From contig JAFZQL010000122.1 in the NCBI GenBank assembly GCA_017620435.1, positions 1 through 12,896 of the forward strand: a stretch of DNA of 12,896 nucleotides, in the 5' to 3' direction. The position numbers were made by a program, and so were the translations under genes. The stretch comes from Erysipelotrichaceae bacterium. Its GTDB lineage: Bacteria > Bacillota_I > Bacilli_A > Erysipelotrichales > Erysipelotrichaceae. The notes beneath the pieces were generated by a model, which was not told the DNA's origin, did no database searches, and worked only from the letters and a program-made list of their open reading frames with translations. Shown here piece by piece: positions 1 through 6,890 of the stretch (its first letter is position 1; each line of letters opens with the position of its first letter).

Positions 1-633
1 GACCATCTGGTTGCACAGAGTTGATAAGTGCTTGGCCGGGGAAGATGTGATCTTGCCCGGAACGCCGCCTAATCCTTCCTGGATCAGCTGCTTCAAAGAC
101 CAGCCTGCGCAGTAGCCTGTCAGCATCGACAGGTCGTGGATGTGCATGTCGCCGTCCTTGTGGGCGTTGCCGATCTCTTCGTCATAGACTTCGGACAGCC
201 AGTAGTTGGCCGTGACCGCACCGGAGTTGGAAAGGATCAGACCGCCTACGGAATAAGTAACAGTGGAGTTCTCCTTGACTCTCCAGTCGATCGCATTGAC
301 ATAGGAATCCACCAGTTTCTTGTAGTCCAGCATCGTCGTGGAGATGTTTCTGGCTTTTTCTCTCTGTTTTCTGTACAGGATGTAGGCCTTGGCCACATCC
401 GGATAGCCTGCTTCGGACAGGACTTTTTCTACAGAGTCCTGAATATCTTCGACGGTAACCTTCTCGTCCTTTACTTTCGATGCGAAATCGGAGGTAACTC
501 TCAGCGAGATCAGATTGATCACATCCGGATGATACTCCTTCTTGCAGGCTTCAAATGCCTTGGTGATGGCGTCGGAAATCTTACTTAAATCGAAATCTAC
601 TGTTTTTCCATCTCTTTTAACTACTCGGTACAT
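1..633 (-). CDS. nrdD: Anaerobic (class III) ribonucleoside-triphosphate reductase, N-terminal part
   Basis: This encodes the catalytic subunit that reduces ribonucleoside triphosphates to deoxyribonucleotides without oxygen, using a glycyl radical. Only the first 211 codons are in the window; the 3' part, including the C-terminal glycyl radical site, lies beyond position 1. The N terminus (MYRVVKRDGKTVDFD, residues 1-15) opens an ATP-cone allosteric domain of about 95 residues. It is followed by the NrdD core signature DGDMHIHDL and then GYCAGWSL. The start at 633 is well supported: an AGAGGAG ribosome binding site lies inside the last codons of the upstream activase gene, only 4 bases separate that gene's stop from this ATG, and no in-frame alternative is better. 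The gene is therefore probably co-transcribed and translationally coupled with the MarR-NrdG fusion, whose product should install the radical. The family call is secure. Confidence 0.95.
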   Translation of the reverse strand, partial: MYRVVKRDGKTVDFDLSKISDAITKAFEACKKEYHPDVINLISLRVTSDFASKVKDEKVTVEDIQDSVEKVLSEAGYPDVAKAYILYRKQREKARNISTTMLDYKKLVDSYVNAIDWRVKENSTVTYSVGGLILSNSGAVTANYWLSEVYDEEIGNAHKDGDMHIHDLSMLTGYCAGWSLKQLIQEGLGGVPGKITSSPAKHLSTLCNQMV

Positions 634-637
634 GTTT

Positions 638-1783
638 TTACTCCTCTATCCCTCTTAGTTCAATATTCTCTACGTACGGCGCAGCTGCGGCTTTCATCTG
701 TTCCAGGACATCGATGCCGACCTCACTCAGCCCTTCCCGGATACAGGTCCCGTGATCTTCGAAGTTCTGCAGATAGTAATTCTTTGCCCCTTGAATCCAT
801 CTGCCGATCTTTTCGAAGTCCGCGACTTCATGAAACTGCGCTACAACTGTCGTACGGAATTCATAGTCTACATAGCCCTTAAGCAGGAAATCCTTGCTGC
901 GGGCGACTTCACTGATATCATAATGCTCCAGACCGATCGTCTCCGGGTATTTTTCCGGACAGGCCTTGATATCCATGGCCACATAATCGACCAGTCTTTC
1001 TTCTACAAGCTCCTTCAAGGCTTCATAGTTCGACCCGTTGGTATCCAGTTTCACCAGCAGGCCCAGTTCTTTCACTTTCCTGATAAAGTCGAAGATCCCC
1101 TTGTGAAGCAGAGGTTCTCCTCCGGTAATGCAGATCCCGTCCAGGACTTTCTTTCTGGTTTCCAGATAATCCAGAATGTCGCTCACGGAAATCTCGGAAT
1201 CATTCTCGTTGAGAAAGACGAGACTGCGGTTGTGACAGAAAGGACATCTGAAGTTGCATCCTCCCGTAAAGACCGTACAGGCCATCTTTCCCGGATAATC
1301 CAGCAGGGTCAGCTTCTGCAGACCGTAGAAACGGATCTCCTCGTTTTCCAGCTGTTTCTCGTATTCTCTCGCTTTTTCGATCAGTTTTCTCTGGGCGGAA
1401 TTGTAGGCATCCAGTTCATCCGAAGACAGATCGGAGCTCAGATAGGAATTCCATTCCGAACGCATCCGATACAGTTCAGGCATGATGACCTGGGTCTTAT
1501 CCGTTGTATAAAGCAGTTTCGAACGTTTATCTGCCTCGCTATTTTCTATCCGCACATAAGAGAGCTGTTCCAGACGCTGAATCGACTTGGTGATGGTTCC
1601 CTTATCAAAGACACCCATTATTGCCAACTCATTCATGGAGATACCTTCATTCTCGTAGATCTGGGTCAGCAGGATCAGCTGGGTATAACCGATATCGAAT
1701 TTGGATAATAATTTATCAAAGTGTTTTTGATTACAGCGATACAAAATAGAGGAGTCTAAACTTAGGTAATTATTCTCGCTCAT
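638..1783 (-). CDS. nrdG: MarR-type DNA-binding domain fused to anaerobic RNR-activating radical SAM enzyme
   Basis: This 381-residue protein joins two functions. Residues 1 to about 146 resemble a MarR-family winged helix-turn-helix regulator: ISMNELAIMGVFDKGTITKSI (48-68) reads as the recognition region and is followed by a wing around 78-93 and a helical dimerisation segment. Residues about 150-381 form a full-length NrdG-type activase: LTLLDYPGKMACTVFTGGC (158-176) leads into the radical SAM cluster motif CNFRCPFC (Cys176, Cys180, Cys183), followed by the SAM-binding GGEP (221-224). By family knowledge the activase generates the glycyl radical on NrdD. The fusion suggests a sensor-repressor that also performs the activation. 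It is one uninterrupted frame, with a short GAGGT ribosome binding site 4 bases before the ATG. Its order before nrdD is the reverse of the common nrdDG order. Two palindromes in its promoter are plausible autoregulatory operators. The domain calls are firm; the regulatory role is inferred. Confidence 0.92.
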   Translation of the reverse strand: MSENNYLSLDSSILYRCNQKHFDKLLSKFDIGYTQLILLTQIYENEGISMNELAIMGVFDKGTITKSIQRLEQLSYVRIENSEADKRSKLLYTTDKTQVIMPELYRMRSEWNSYLSSDLSSDELDAYNSAQRKLIEKAREYEKQLENEEIRFYGLQKLTLLDYPGKMACTVFTGGCNFRCPFCHNRSLVFLNENDSEISVSDILDYLETRKKVLDGICITGGEPLLHKGIFDFIRKVKELGLLVKLDTNGSNYEALKELVEERLVDYVAMDIKACPEKYPETIGLEHYDISEVARSKDFLLKGYVDYEFRTTVVAQFHEVADFEKIGRWIQGAKNYYLQNFEDHGTCIREGLSEVGIDVLEQMKAAAAPYVENIELRGIEE

Positions 1784-1800
1784 ATGTACCTCGTAAGCAT

Positions 1801-1828
1801 ATTATAAACCATATAGTTGAACTTTCAA
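1801..1828 (-). promoter_or_regulatory. Sigma-A type promoter of the nrd operon
   Basis: On the minus strand there is a -35 box TTGAAA (1828-1823), a 16-bp spacer and a perfect -10 box TATAAT (1806-1801). The -10 box ends 17 bases before the ATG at 1783, so the leader would be only about 10 nt and just holds the GAGGT ribosome binding site. The -35 box lies inside the first palindrome, so a protein bound there would block RNA polymerase. No NrdR-box pair is apparent. Confidence 0.75.
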
Positions 1829-1831
1829 CTA
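1814..1831. promoter_or_regulatory. Operator 1: perfect palindrome overlapping the -35 box
   Basis: The sequence TAGTTGAA-CT-TTCAACTA has two perfectly complementary 8-bp arms around a 2-bp centre. The size and symmetry suit a dimeric MarR-family regulator, and the gene it precedes encodes a MarR domain. It covers the -35 element, which suggests repression. Binding by the fusion protein itself is inference. Confidence 0.75.
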
Positions 1832-1845
1832 AAATAATCTGAAAA

Positions 1846-1863
1846 TAATTGAAATTTCAACTA
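1846..1863. promoter_or_regulatory. Operator 2: near-identical second palindrome
   Basis: The sequence TAATTGAA-AT-TTCAACTA matches operator 1 in both arms except for one base in the left arm; the 2-bp centre also differs. The centres of the two sites are 32 bp apart, about three helical turns, so two bound dimers would sit on the same DNA face. This site lies upstream of the -35 box, where a second dimer could strengthen binding at operator 1. Confidence 0.7.
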
Positions 1864-1970
1864 ATAAAATTTCCCGGAAATAAGAAGGAAAAACTGGGCA
1901 AAAAACAGGTCTTTTCTTAAGCGATTTTCAGGCCTGCTGCGAGAGAAAAAACGAAGATTATCTGCTATTC

Positions 1971-2008
1971 AGAAAAGAAAAAACGCCTTCCGGAAAGCCC
2001 GGAAAACG
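1971..2008 (-). terminator. Intrinsic terminator after the ASCH-PHP gene
   Basis: On the minus strand CGTTTTCCGG (2008-1999) pairs with CCGGAAGGCG (1993-1984), giving 10 bp including two G-U pairs around a 5-nt loop. It is followed directly by a U-rich run (TTTTTTCTTTTCT). It lies about 45 bases after the stop at 2054 and separates this gene from the nrd operon. Confidence 0.75.
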
Positions 2009-2018
2009 CGCCAGAAAC

Positions 2019-2039
2019 GATCCTGTATTCTGCAGGATC
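2019..2039 (-). repeat. Perfect 7-bp hairpin just after the ASCH-PHP stop codon
   Basis: GATCCTG and CAGGATC flank a 7-nt loop. There is no U-run after it, so on its own it does not look like a terminator. It could protect the 3' end of the mRNA or act with the terminator hairpin that follows. Confidence 0.45.
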
Positions 2040-2053
2040 AGACTTTTATTCTC

Positions 2054-3190
2054 CTATTTTATCCTTTGCGTCGCTTCTTTGATGAAAGACCCGACATCGG
2101 CCGGTTTATGCGCATCGCTGCCCGTGATCAGCTGCACATCTTCTTCCTTGAAAACAGCGAGAAGTTCATCGGATAGACCGATATCCGGATGGCCGTAGCG
2201 GTAACGGCAGCCGGTATTGATTTCCGCCAGCATGTCCTGCTGTTTCAGTGCCCTGCCTAAAAGATGATAGGTCTCAGACAGGTCATAGTCGGGATAGATC
2301 TTGAACATCTTGATCGTATCGGGATGAGCAAGACGGGTGAAAAGTCCCGACTTTACGCAGTTCAAGACCGCTTCATAGTAATCCCGATAGATCTGATCGG
2401 CCGGATACTTGTCCCAGAGCAGTTCTTTGGAGAAAGACATGTCGTAAAGAATAGAGTTGATGGAATGTACCGCTCCGGTCAGAAAATCGAACTGATATCC
2501 CGAGAGGATCTTTTTCAGCATCTCTTCCGTATCTCTGGTATAGCAGACTTCCAGTCCGAATTTCACTTTAATTGGAAGGTCGAGCCGTTTCATTTCATCG
2601 ATCAGACCGATGTATTCATCTAAGGTATTATGGAATTTCGTCGGCTGCATCAGCCACTGTTTCTGCTGATCGTAGATCTTAAGATGCTCATAGCAGGGTT
2701 CGAATTCCTTGAACCGGTGCGTATGATCCAGGATATCGATCTCATGGATCCCCTTTTTGACTGCCTCGTCTACGAATTCCATCACATATTCTCTGGACAG
2801 GTCTCCGTACTCCAGATGCATATGGCAATCCGTCAGATAGTCCTGATCGCTCTTTCTGATCCCTATCCCCAATACGCCGTATTTGCGCTGTTCTGCAAGA
2901 GAATAGTGTTCCAGCATGTCTTCCGCCTTCGCATCCTTCTCCTGTTCTTCTGTATAACCGCACTGTTTTAAAGGAAGAGCCCGGTATAGCTCTTCAAAAC
3001 TGTTAAAACGATACAGATCTGTAACGGTACAGATGATCACATCATATTCTCTCTCATAACGGTGAAAACAGATGGTATCTCCCACCCGGATCTTTCTTCT
3101 TTTCTCGTCGTTCAGTCTTAGTTCGATCGTTTTTTCACCGTTTCTGATCTTATCGAAAGGATCATAATACAGTCTCATTTCATGCCACAT
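2054..3190 (-). CDS. ASCH domain fused to a PHP-type (histidinol-phosphatase-like) phosphoesterase
   Basis: This 378-residue protein has two domains. Residues 1 to about 112 match an ASCH (PUA-like, putative RNA-binding) domain: MWHEMRLYYDPFDKIRNGEK at the start, then TIELRLNDEKRRKIRVGD. Residues about 118-378 form a PHP metal-dependent phosphoesterase close in layout to HisK/HisJ histidinol phosphatases: HMH (123-125), LDHTH (154-158), GLEV (212-215), GAVH (239-242), LAHPD (288-292) and GSDAH (357-361) supply the usual His/Asp/Glu metal ligands. An upstream ATG at 3220 would add 10 residues, but it has no ribosome binding site and sits on a TATAAT box. The ATG at 3190 begins exactly where ASCH homology begins and has a weak GGGT 6 bases upstream. 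The gene stands alone between two terminators with no his genes nearby, so a histidine-biosynthesis role is unproven; a phosphoesterase acting on an RNA- or nucleotide-related substrate is equally possible. Confidence 0.85.
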   Translation of the reverse strand: MWHEMRLYYDPFDKIRNGEKTIELRLNDEKRRKIRVGDTICFHRYEREYDVIICTVTDLYRFNSFEELYRALPLKQCGYTEEQEKDAKAEDMLEHYSLAEQRKYGVLGIGIRKSDQDYLTDCHMHLEYGDLSREYVMEFVDEAVKKGIHEIDILDHTHRFKEFEPCYEHLKIYDQQKQWLMQPTKFHNTLDEYIGLIDEMKRLDLPIKVKFGLEVCYTRDTEEMLKKILSGYQFDFLTGAVHSINSILYDMSFSKELLWDKYPADQIYRDYYEAVLNCVKSGLFTRLAHPDTIKMFKIYPDYDLSETYHLLGRALKQQDMLAEINTGCRYRYGHPDIGLSDELLAVFKEEDVQLITGSDAHKPADVGSFIKEATQRIK

Positions 3191-3211
3191 CGTTCTACCC
3201 GGTTTTCCCCT

Positions 3212-3217
3212 ATTATA
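3212..3217 (-). promoter_or_regulatory. -10 box of the ASCH-PHP gene
   Basis: A perfect TATAAT sits 21 bases before the ATG at 3190. It overlaps the alternative upstream ATG (3220), which argues against that start. I do not see a convincing -35 box at 16-18 bp; the expected place falls in the terminator hairpin of the upstream operon. Confidence 0.45.
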
Positions 3218-3220
3218 CAT

Positions 3221-3248
3221 CAGAAAAGCCCGTCATATGCCGGGCTTT
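3221..3248 (-). terminator. Intrinsic terminator of the partner-switch operon
   Basis: AAAGCCCG (3248-3241) pairs perfectly with CGGGCTTT (3232-3225) around an 8-nt loop. A short U stretch (CTTTTCTG) follows on the minus strand. It lies 22 bases after the stop at 3270. The U-run is short, so some read-through into the ASCH-PHP gene is possible. Confidence 0.65.
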
Positions 3249-3269
3249 CATATCGTTCTGTCGTATATT

Positions 3270-4430
3270 CTAGAACAGCAGCGTATCCGTCTGATCCACG
3301 TACTTGATCAGCTGATTCCTGTAGTGCTCGATCAGTTCCTTCTGATCAGGCATTCTCTTGATCGTTCTTCTTAAAGCCCTGGCGTAACCTACTACCTTGG
3401 CTTTATTCATGACGGATTCTTTAAATGCTTCGTCTTTTCCTTCAAAATAGAAATCGACCAGCTTGTTCATCACGTAAACAGCCGTATCGTAGTCCATCTG
3501 CAGGAACTTCTCGATCTGTCCATGATCCAGATCGCCATAGCCCTGATAAGCCAGGAAGATGGAAGCAAATTCGAAGATCGGATTGCCTGTGGACAGGGTA
3601 TCCATGTCGATCAGGATGGCTTCGTTGTTGGCGTAGTGGACGTTGTTGGTGTGGTAGTCGCCGTGGATCATATGATTGTCTTCAGGGACTTCATCGACCA
3701 GACGGTAGAGTTTTTCATAAGTTTCTGCAGGAATATGATCATGGAGCCATTCTACCCAGCCTAATGCCGCTTTCTTTGCGGAAGGCAGGACTCCCTCCTT
3801 GACCTCGGTCTGATGGATCTCCTTGAGCATATCCGCAAAGATCCTGATATACTTGTCCTTGTTTTCCGGTTCAGCAGCGATCAGCTTGGTGATCGATTTG
3901 GCGCTCAGCAGTTCGAATACGGAACCGTACTTGTCCCCTACCTTTACGACATCGAACGGGATGGCCGTATTGACACCGAGAACCAGAGCGGTCTTGGCCA
4001 GTTCTCTTTCTCTCTTGATGTCTTCCAGCGCATCGTTGTTTTTGTAGACCTTGATGATGGTGTCCGGATTCAGACGGTAGACGATGCCGTTGGATCCTTC
4101 GCCGATCACCTCGCATCCTTCTACGCTCATCTTGCGGTAGCCTTTGGAAATATCCATCATTTCCGCAAAACCGGTCATTTCAAAGATATCGTAGATCTCG
4201 GAAGAACAGTTGATGATCTTCAGGTCTTTCTCTTTCTTTTTCAGCCGCAGGATCTGTCTCAGGCCGGCGCTGGAAATGTATTTCAGTTCTTCCATGTCCA
4301 GAACAAGCTGACCGTCCGGATACTGGGCACGCAGTTCATCCACTTCTTTGCCGAACTGTTCCGCATTCGCAGTATCGACATTGCCGACAGGGTAAATGGT
4401 TAATACGTTGTTTTCAAAAGTGTTTTTCAT
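3270..4430 (-). CDS. STAS domain fused to an APH-like phosphotransferase
   Basis: This 386-residue protein begins with a STAS (anti-anti-sigma) domain, residues 1 to about 97. Its switch motif YISSAGLR (51-58) contains the serine that partner-switch kinases phosphorylate, probably Ser54. Residues about 103-386 form an aminoglycoside-phosphotransferase-like kinase: glycine-rich loop GEGSNGIVYRL (110-120), ATP-binding lysine in IIKVY (Lys127), catalytic HGDYHTNN (256-263) and metal-binding IDMD (274-277). All key kinase residues are present, so it should be active; the substrate is unknown and antibiotic modification is only one option. An AGGAG site 6 bases before the ATG overlaps the stop of the preceding HD gene, so the two are probably coupled. 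It is the last gene of the operon. The STAS half resembles the separate STAS protein encoded upstream and could be a target of the same kinase/phosphatase, making this a candidate output. Confidence 0.88.
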   Translation of the reverse strand: MKNTFENNVLTIYPVGNVDTANAEQFGKEVDELRAQYPDGQLVLDMEELKYISSAGLRQILRLKKKEKDLKIINCSSEIYDIFEMTGFAEMMDISKGYRKMSVEGCEVIGEGSNGIVYRLNPDTIIKVYKNNDALEDIKRERELAKTALVLGVNTAIPFDVVKVGDKYGSVFELLSAKSITKLIAAEPENKDKYIRIFADMLKEIHQTEVKEGVLPSAKKAALGWVEWLHDHIPAETYEKLYRLVDEVPEDNHMIHGDYHTNNVHYANNEAILIDMDTLSTGNPIFEFASIFLAYQGYGDLDHGQIEKFLQMDYDTAVYVMNKLVDFYFEGKDEAFKESVMNKAKVVGYARALRRTIKRMPDQKELIEHYRNQLIKYVDQTDTLLF

Positions 4431-4439
4431 ATATGACTC

Positions 4440-5000
4440 CTACAGATATTTCGCAAAAACCGCATCGATCAGGAAACAGAATTCCTTGTATACGGCCTGA
4501 TCCTTCAGTTCTATCAGAGCGTCCTTCAGCTCGCTGTAATACCAGTAATGCTTCTTTGGATCCTTCTGATTGAAGTTGTTCCAGAAGGCATCCCCCTGAT
4601 CCAGCAGTCCCAGATGGAAACTTCTCAGGTTCGACACCTTGTCGGCCAGACAGACCATCTTGGCTCCGATGTCATCGATCGAACGGATCGTCCTGATCGT
4701 TTCCTGCTTGCGATTCATCCAGGTGGCTTCTTTATTCTTCTGGCCTCTCTTGTCTTCCGATTCATAGGCAACCAGCGCAGCGACGTGTTCGCCGAATTCT
4801 CTCCGGATGTCTTCGATCGTCACATCAGTATCTTCTACCGTATCATGCAGGACAGCCGCACACAGAACATCATCGTCCAGGGTCATCAGCGAGACCAGAT
4901 TCAGGACTTCCAGAGGATGGAAGATATAGGGCTGATTGTTTCCTTTACGGACCGTTCCCTTGTGGGCCAGAGCCGCAAATCTTATCGCCTGATCGATCAT
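4440..5000 (-). CDS. Stand-alone HD hydrolase, (p)ppGpp-hydrolase (MESH1/SpoT-HD) type
   Basis: This 186-residue protein matches the HD hydrolase half of RelA/SpoT enzymes, without synthetase or regulatory domains. Visible motifs are AHKGTVRKGNNQPYIFHPLEV (12-32, metal-ligand His28), AAVLHDTVEDTDVT (48-61, His52-Asp53 and the ED pair 56-57) and CLADKVSNLRS (117-127, Asp120 and Asn124). In the family these place a metal and remove pyrophosphate from (p)ppGpp; some relatives act on other nucleotides. The length suits small alarmone hydrolases. Its ATG overlaps the stop of the phosphatase-kinase gene by 4 bases (ATGA), and GGAAG lies 8 bases upstream, so translation is coupled. The context suggests that stringent-response chemistry is co-expressed with the partner switch. 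The fold call is firm; the substrate is inferred. Confidence 0.85.
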   Translation of the reverse strand: MIDQAIRFAALAHKGTVRKGNNQPYIFHPLEVLNLVSLMTLDDDVLCAAVLHDTVEDTDVTIEDIRREFGEHVAALVAYESEDKRGQKNKEATWMNRKQETIRTIRSIDDIGAKMVCLADKVSNLRSFHLGLLDQGDAFWNNFNQKDPKKHYWYYSELKDALIELKDQAVYKEFCFLIDAVFAKYL

Positions 5001-6886
5001 TGTCTGATCTTCCTTCTCATCGTAAAGATGTTCTGACCGTTTCTTCTCTCATAACGACATTCATCCATCGACTGTTTCACCATGAAGATGCCCAGACCTC
5101 CGACTTCTCTTTCCTCAATGGATGCCTTGATGTCCGGATCTTCTTTTTCCAGCGGATTAAACGGAATGCCGCTGTCGATCAGATAGATCTCCACTTCGTC
5201 ATGATCAAAACGCATGCCTACCGTAGCCTTCCCCATAGAATCAGGATAAGCATAGTGAGAGATATTCACAAACATCTCTTCCAGAGCCACGGTGATGGCC
5301 ATCGTTGATTTCATGTCGGCTTCATGGGCTTCCAGGCCTTCTTCTACAAAGGCCATGACTTCATGAAGCTTTTCGTCTGTTGCGTCAAATGTTCTTTCCA
5401 CAGTTTCTTTATCCTTGTTTTTCGGTGTATAGTCGAATGCCAGCAGCGTCAGATCGTCGAACTGTTCAGCATCCTTCACAAAAGTGTCGATATCGCTTCT
5501 GACGGCACGCAGAGCTTCCGTACAGCCGATATCTTTTTTCAATCCCTTCAGACAGGAAATCAGTCGCTCTTCGCCATAGAGCTCGCCATCGATGTTCTTG
5601 GCTTCGGTAGCGCCATCTGTATACAGGAAGATCTTGTCTCCCTTTTGCAGTGTCATATTCTGCTGGCTGAACTTGTATCCTTTCATTCCCGCCAGGACAA
5701 AGCCCGGTCGGCATTTCAGATAGGACACTTCTCCGTCCAGCATCATGACCGGAGGGTTATGTCCGGCATTGACATAGACCAGTTCTCCGTTGTCGATATT
5801 CAGAACGCCCATCCAGGCGGTAACGAACAGTTCGGCTTCATTGCCTTCGCACAGCAGGTCGTTGACTCTGCTGAATACTTCCGCCGGGGACAGGCCCAGC
5901 TGGGAATGGTCCTTGATCAGCGTCTTGGCAATGACCATGAACATGGCAGCCGGTATGCCTTTCCCGGATACGTCGGCAATCACCATGGCCAGGTGTTTCT
6001 CGTCGATCATGAAGAAATCGTAGAAATCGCCGCCTACAGCCTTGGCCGGGGTCATCGTCGCATAAATGTCGAAGTCGTTGTATTCCGGGAATGCCGGGAA
6101 GATATTCGGCAGCATGTTGGCCTGAATGCTGCTGGCGAGATTGAGCTCGGTTGCGATCTTCTCGCTTTTTCTGGTCTCGGCCTGCTGGGAGAAGATGGCC
6201 AGACGTCCTCTTCTGGCGATCTCCACGCAGACGGTGGCGATCATCCAGTACATCAACAGCTTCGGCAGATAGGCTCTCTCCATGTAGATAGGCCAGCTGG
6301 AAGCATAATCGGCAGCCGCAGAGTTCAGGACAGCATCCTTCAGTGATCCGTTTCCCAGTTCCAGCAGCGAACCCGGAAAGAACTGCAGATAGTTGAGATC
6401 CTTCAGCCCTTTTCCCATCTTGATGCCATAGTAGGAGGCAAATCCCGATAGCAGGGCCGTCAGAACGGCCGTAGAGACACAGACCGGTCTGGAGTAATAA
6501 CGTACCGCAACGATAATAGGACACGCCATGATCAGAGGCACGTTGTATGTCATGGTCGCTTCTATTCCTGCACAGACAAAGGTGTAAGTCAGAAGCATCA
6601 TGATCTTCAGCCACTTCTTCCTGCCCTTAAAGTAAAGGCACAGGCCTGCCGGAATCAGCAGTGCCGTAATTGAAGCCGTACTGATCCTGAACATGAAGGT
6701 CTGATCGATATCCATGATGCCGGCATAATCGGCGACCAGGACGGCAAGTATGATCATCGCCGTTCCGATCAGTATTCTGGCTACCAGCAGATTGGCGGTA
6801 ACCTCGTTCTCCCATAAAGTATCGGTCGTACGGATAAACTCTTCTTCGAATCTTTTGATAAGGTTTTTCTTTACTTTAACCAGCAT
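4997..6886 (-). CDS. Membrane protein fusing an RsbU/SpoIIE-type phosphatase to an RsbW-like anti-sigma kinase
   Basis: This 629-residue protein has three parts. An N-terminal membrane region has about six hydrophobic helices (roughly 33-53, 68-86, 92-110, 115-130, 136-154 and 208-226) with a non-cytoplasmic-looking loop near 155-205. A PP2C/SpoIIE phosphatase follows (about 255-487) with GGDFYD (285-290), IADVSGKGIPAA (303-314), FLYTDGATEA (420-429) and FDDLTLL (476-482), which supply the metal-binding aspartates. A GHKL ATPase of RsbW/SpoIIAB type follows (about 497-629) with N-box EEMFVNISHYAY (536-547), G1 DSGIPFNP (571-578) and G2 GGLGIFMV (596-603). One chain therefore holds both the kinase that would phosphorylate a STAS partner and the phosphatase that would reverse it. 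It starts 4 bases after the STAS gene stop with no clear ribosome binding site, so translation is probably coupled. The signal sensed by the membrane part is unknown. Confidence 0.92.
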   Translation of the reverse strand: MLVKVKKNLIKRFEEEFIRTTDTLWENEVTANLLVARILIGTAMIILAVLVADYAGIMDIDQTFMFRISTASITALLIPAGLCLYFKGRKKWLKIMMLLTYTFVCAGIEATMTYNVPLIMACPIIVAVRYYSRPVCVSTAVLTALLSGFASYYGIKMGKGLKDLNYLQFFPGSLLELGNGSLKDAVLNSAAADYASSWPIYMERAYLPKLLMYWMIATVCVEIARRGRLAIFSQQAETRKSEKIATELNLASSIQANMLPNIFPAFPEYNDFDIYATMTPAKAVGGDFYDFFMIDEKHLAMVIADVSGKGIPAAMFMVIAKTLIKDHSQLGLSPAEVFSRVNDLLCEGNEAELFVTAWMGVLNIDNGELVYVNAGHNPPVMMLDGEVSYLKCRPGFVLAGMKGYKFSQQNMTLQKGDKIFLYTDGATEAKNIDGELYGEERLISCLKGLKKDIGCTEALRAVRSDIDTFVKDAEQFDDLTLLAFDYTPKNKDKETVERTFDATDEKLHEVMAFVEEGLEAHEADMKSTMAITVALEEMFVNISHYAYPDSMGKATVGMRFDHDEVEIYLIDSGIPFNPLEKEDPDIKASIEEREVGGLGIFMVKQSMDECRYERRNGQNIFTMRRKIRQ

Positions 6887-6890
6887 ATCG

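Noticed and set aside
752..1708. Long plus-strand open frame opposite the MarR-NrdG gene
   Set aside because: It is antisense to a gene with clear motifs throughout, its translation shows no recognisable domain, and such antisense frames occur opposite most genes here.
1864..1970. Leader RNA, riboswitch or small gene upstream of the nrd promoter
   Set aside because: No conserved riboswitch core, no frame with a ribosome binding site and only short self-complementary stretches such as CAGGCCTG.
5324..6346. 340-codon plus-strand open frame opposite the phosphatase-kinase gene
   Set aside because: The minus strand encodes intact SpoIIE motifs across the same bases; the plus frame shows no family resemblance.
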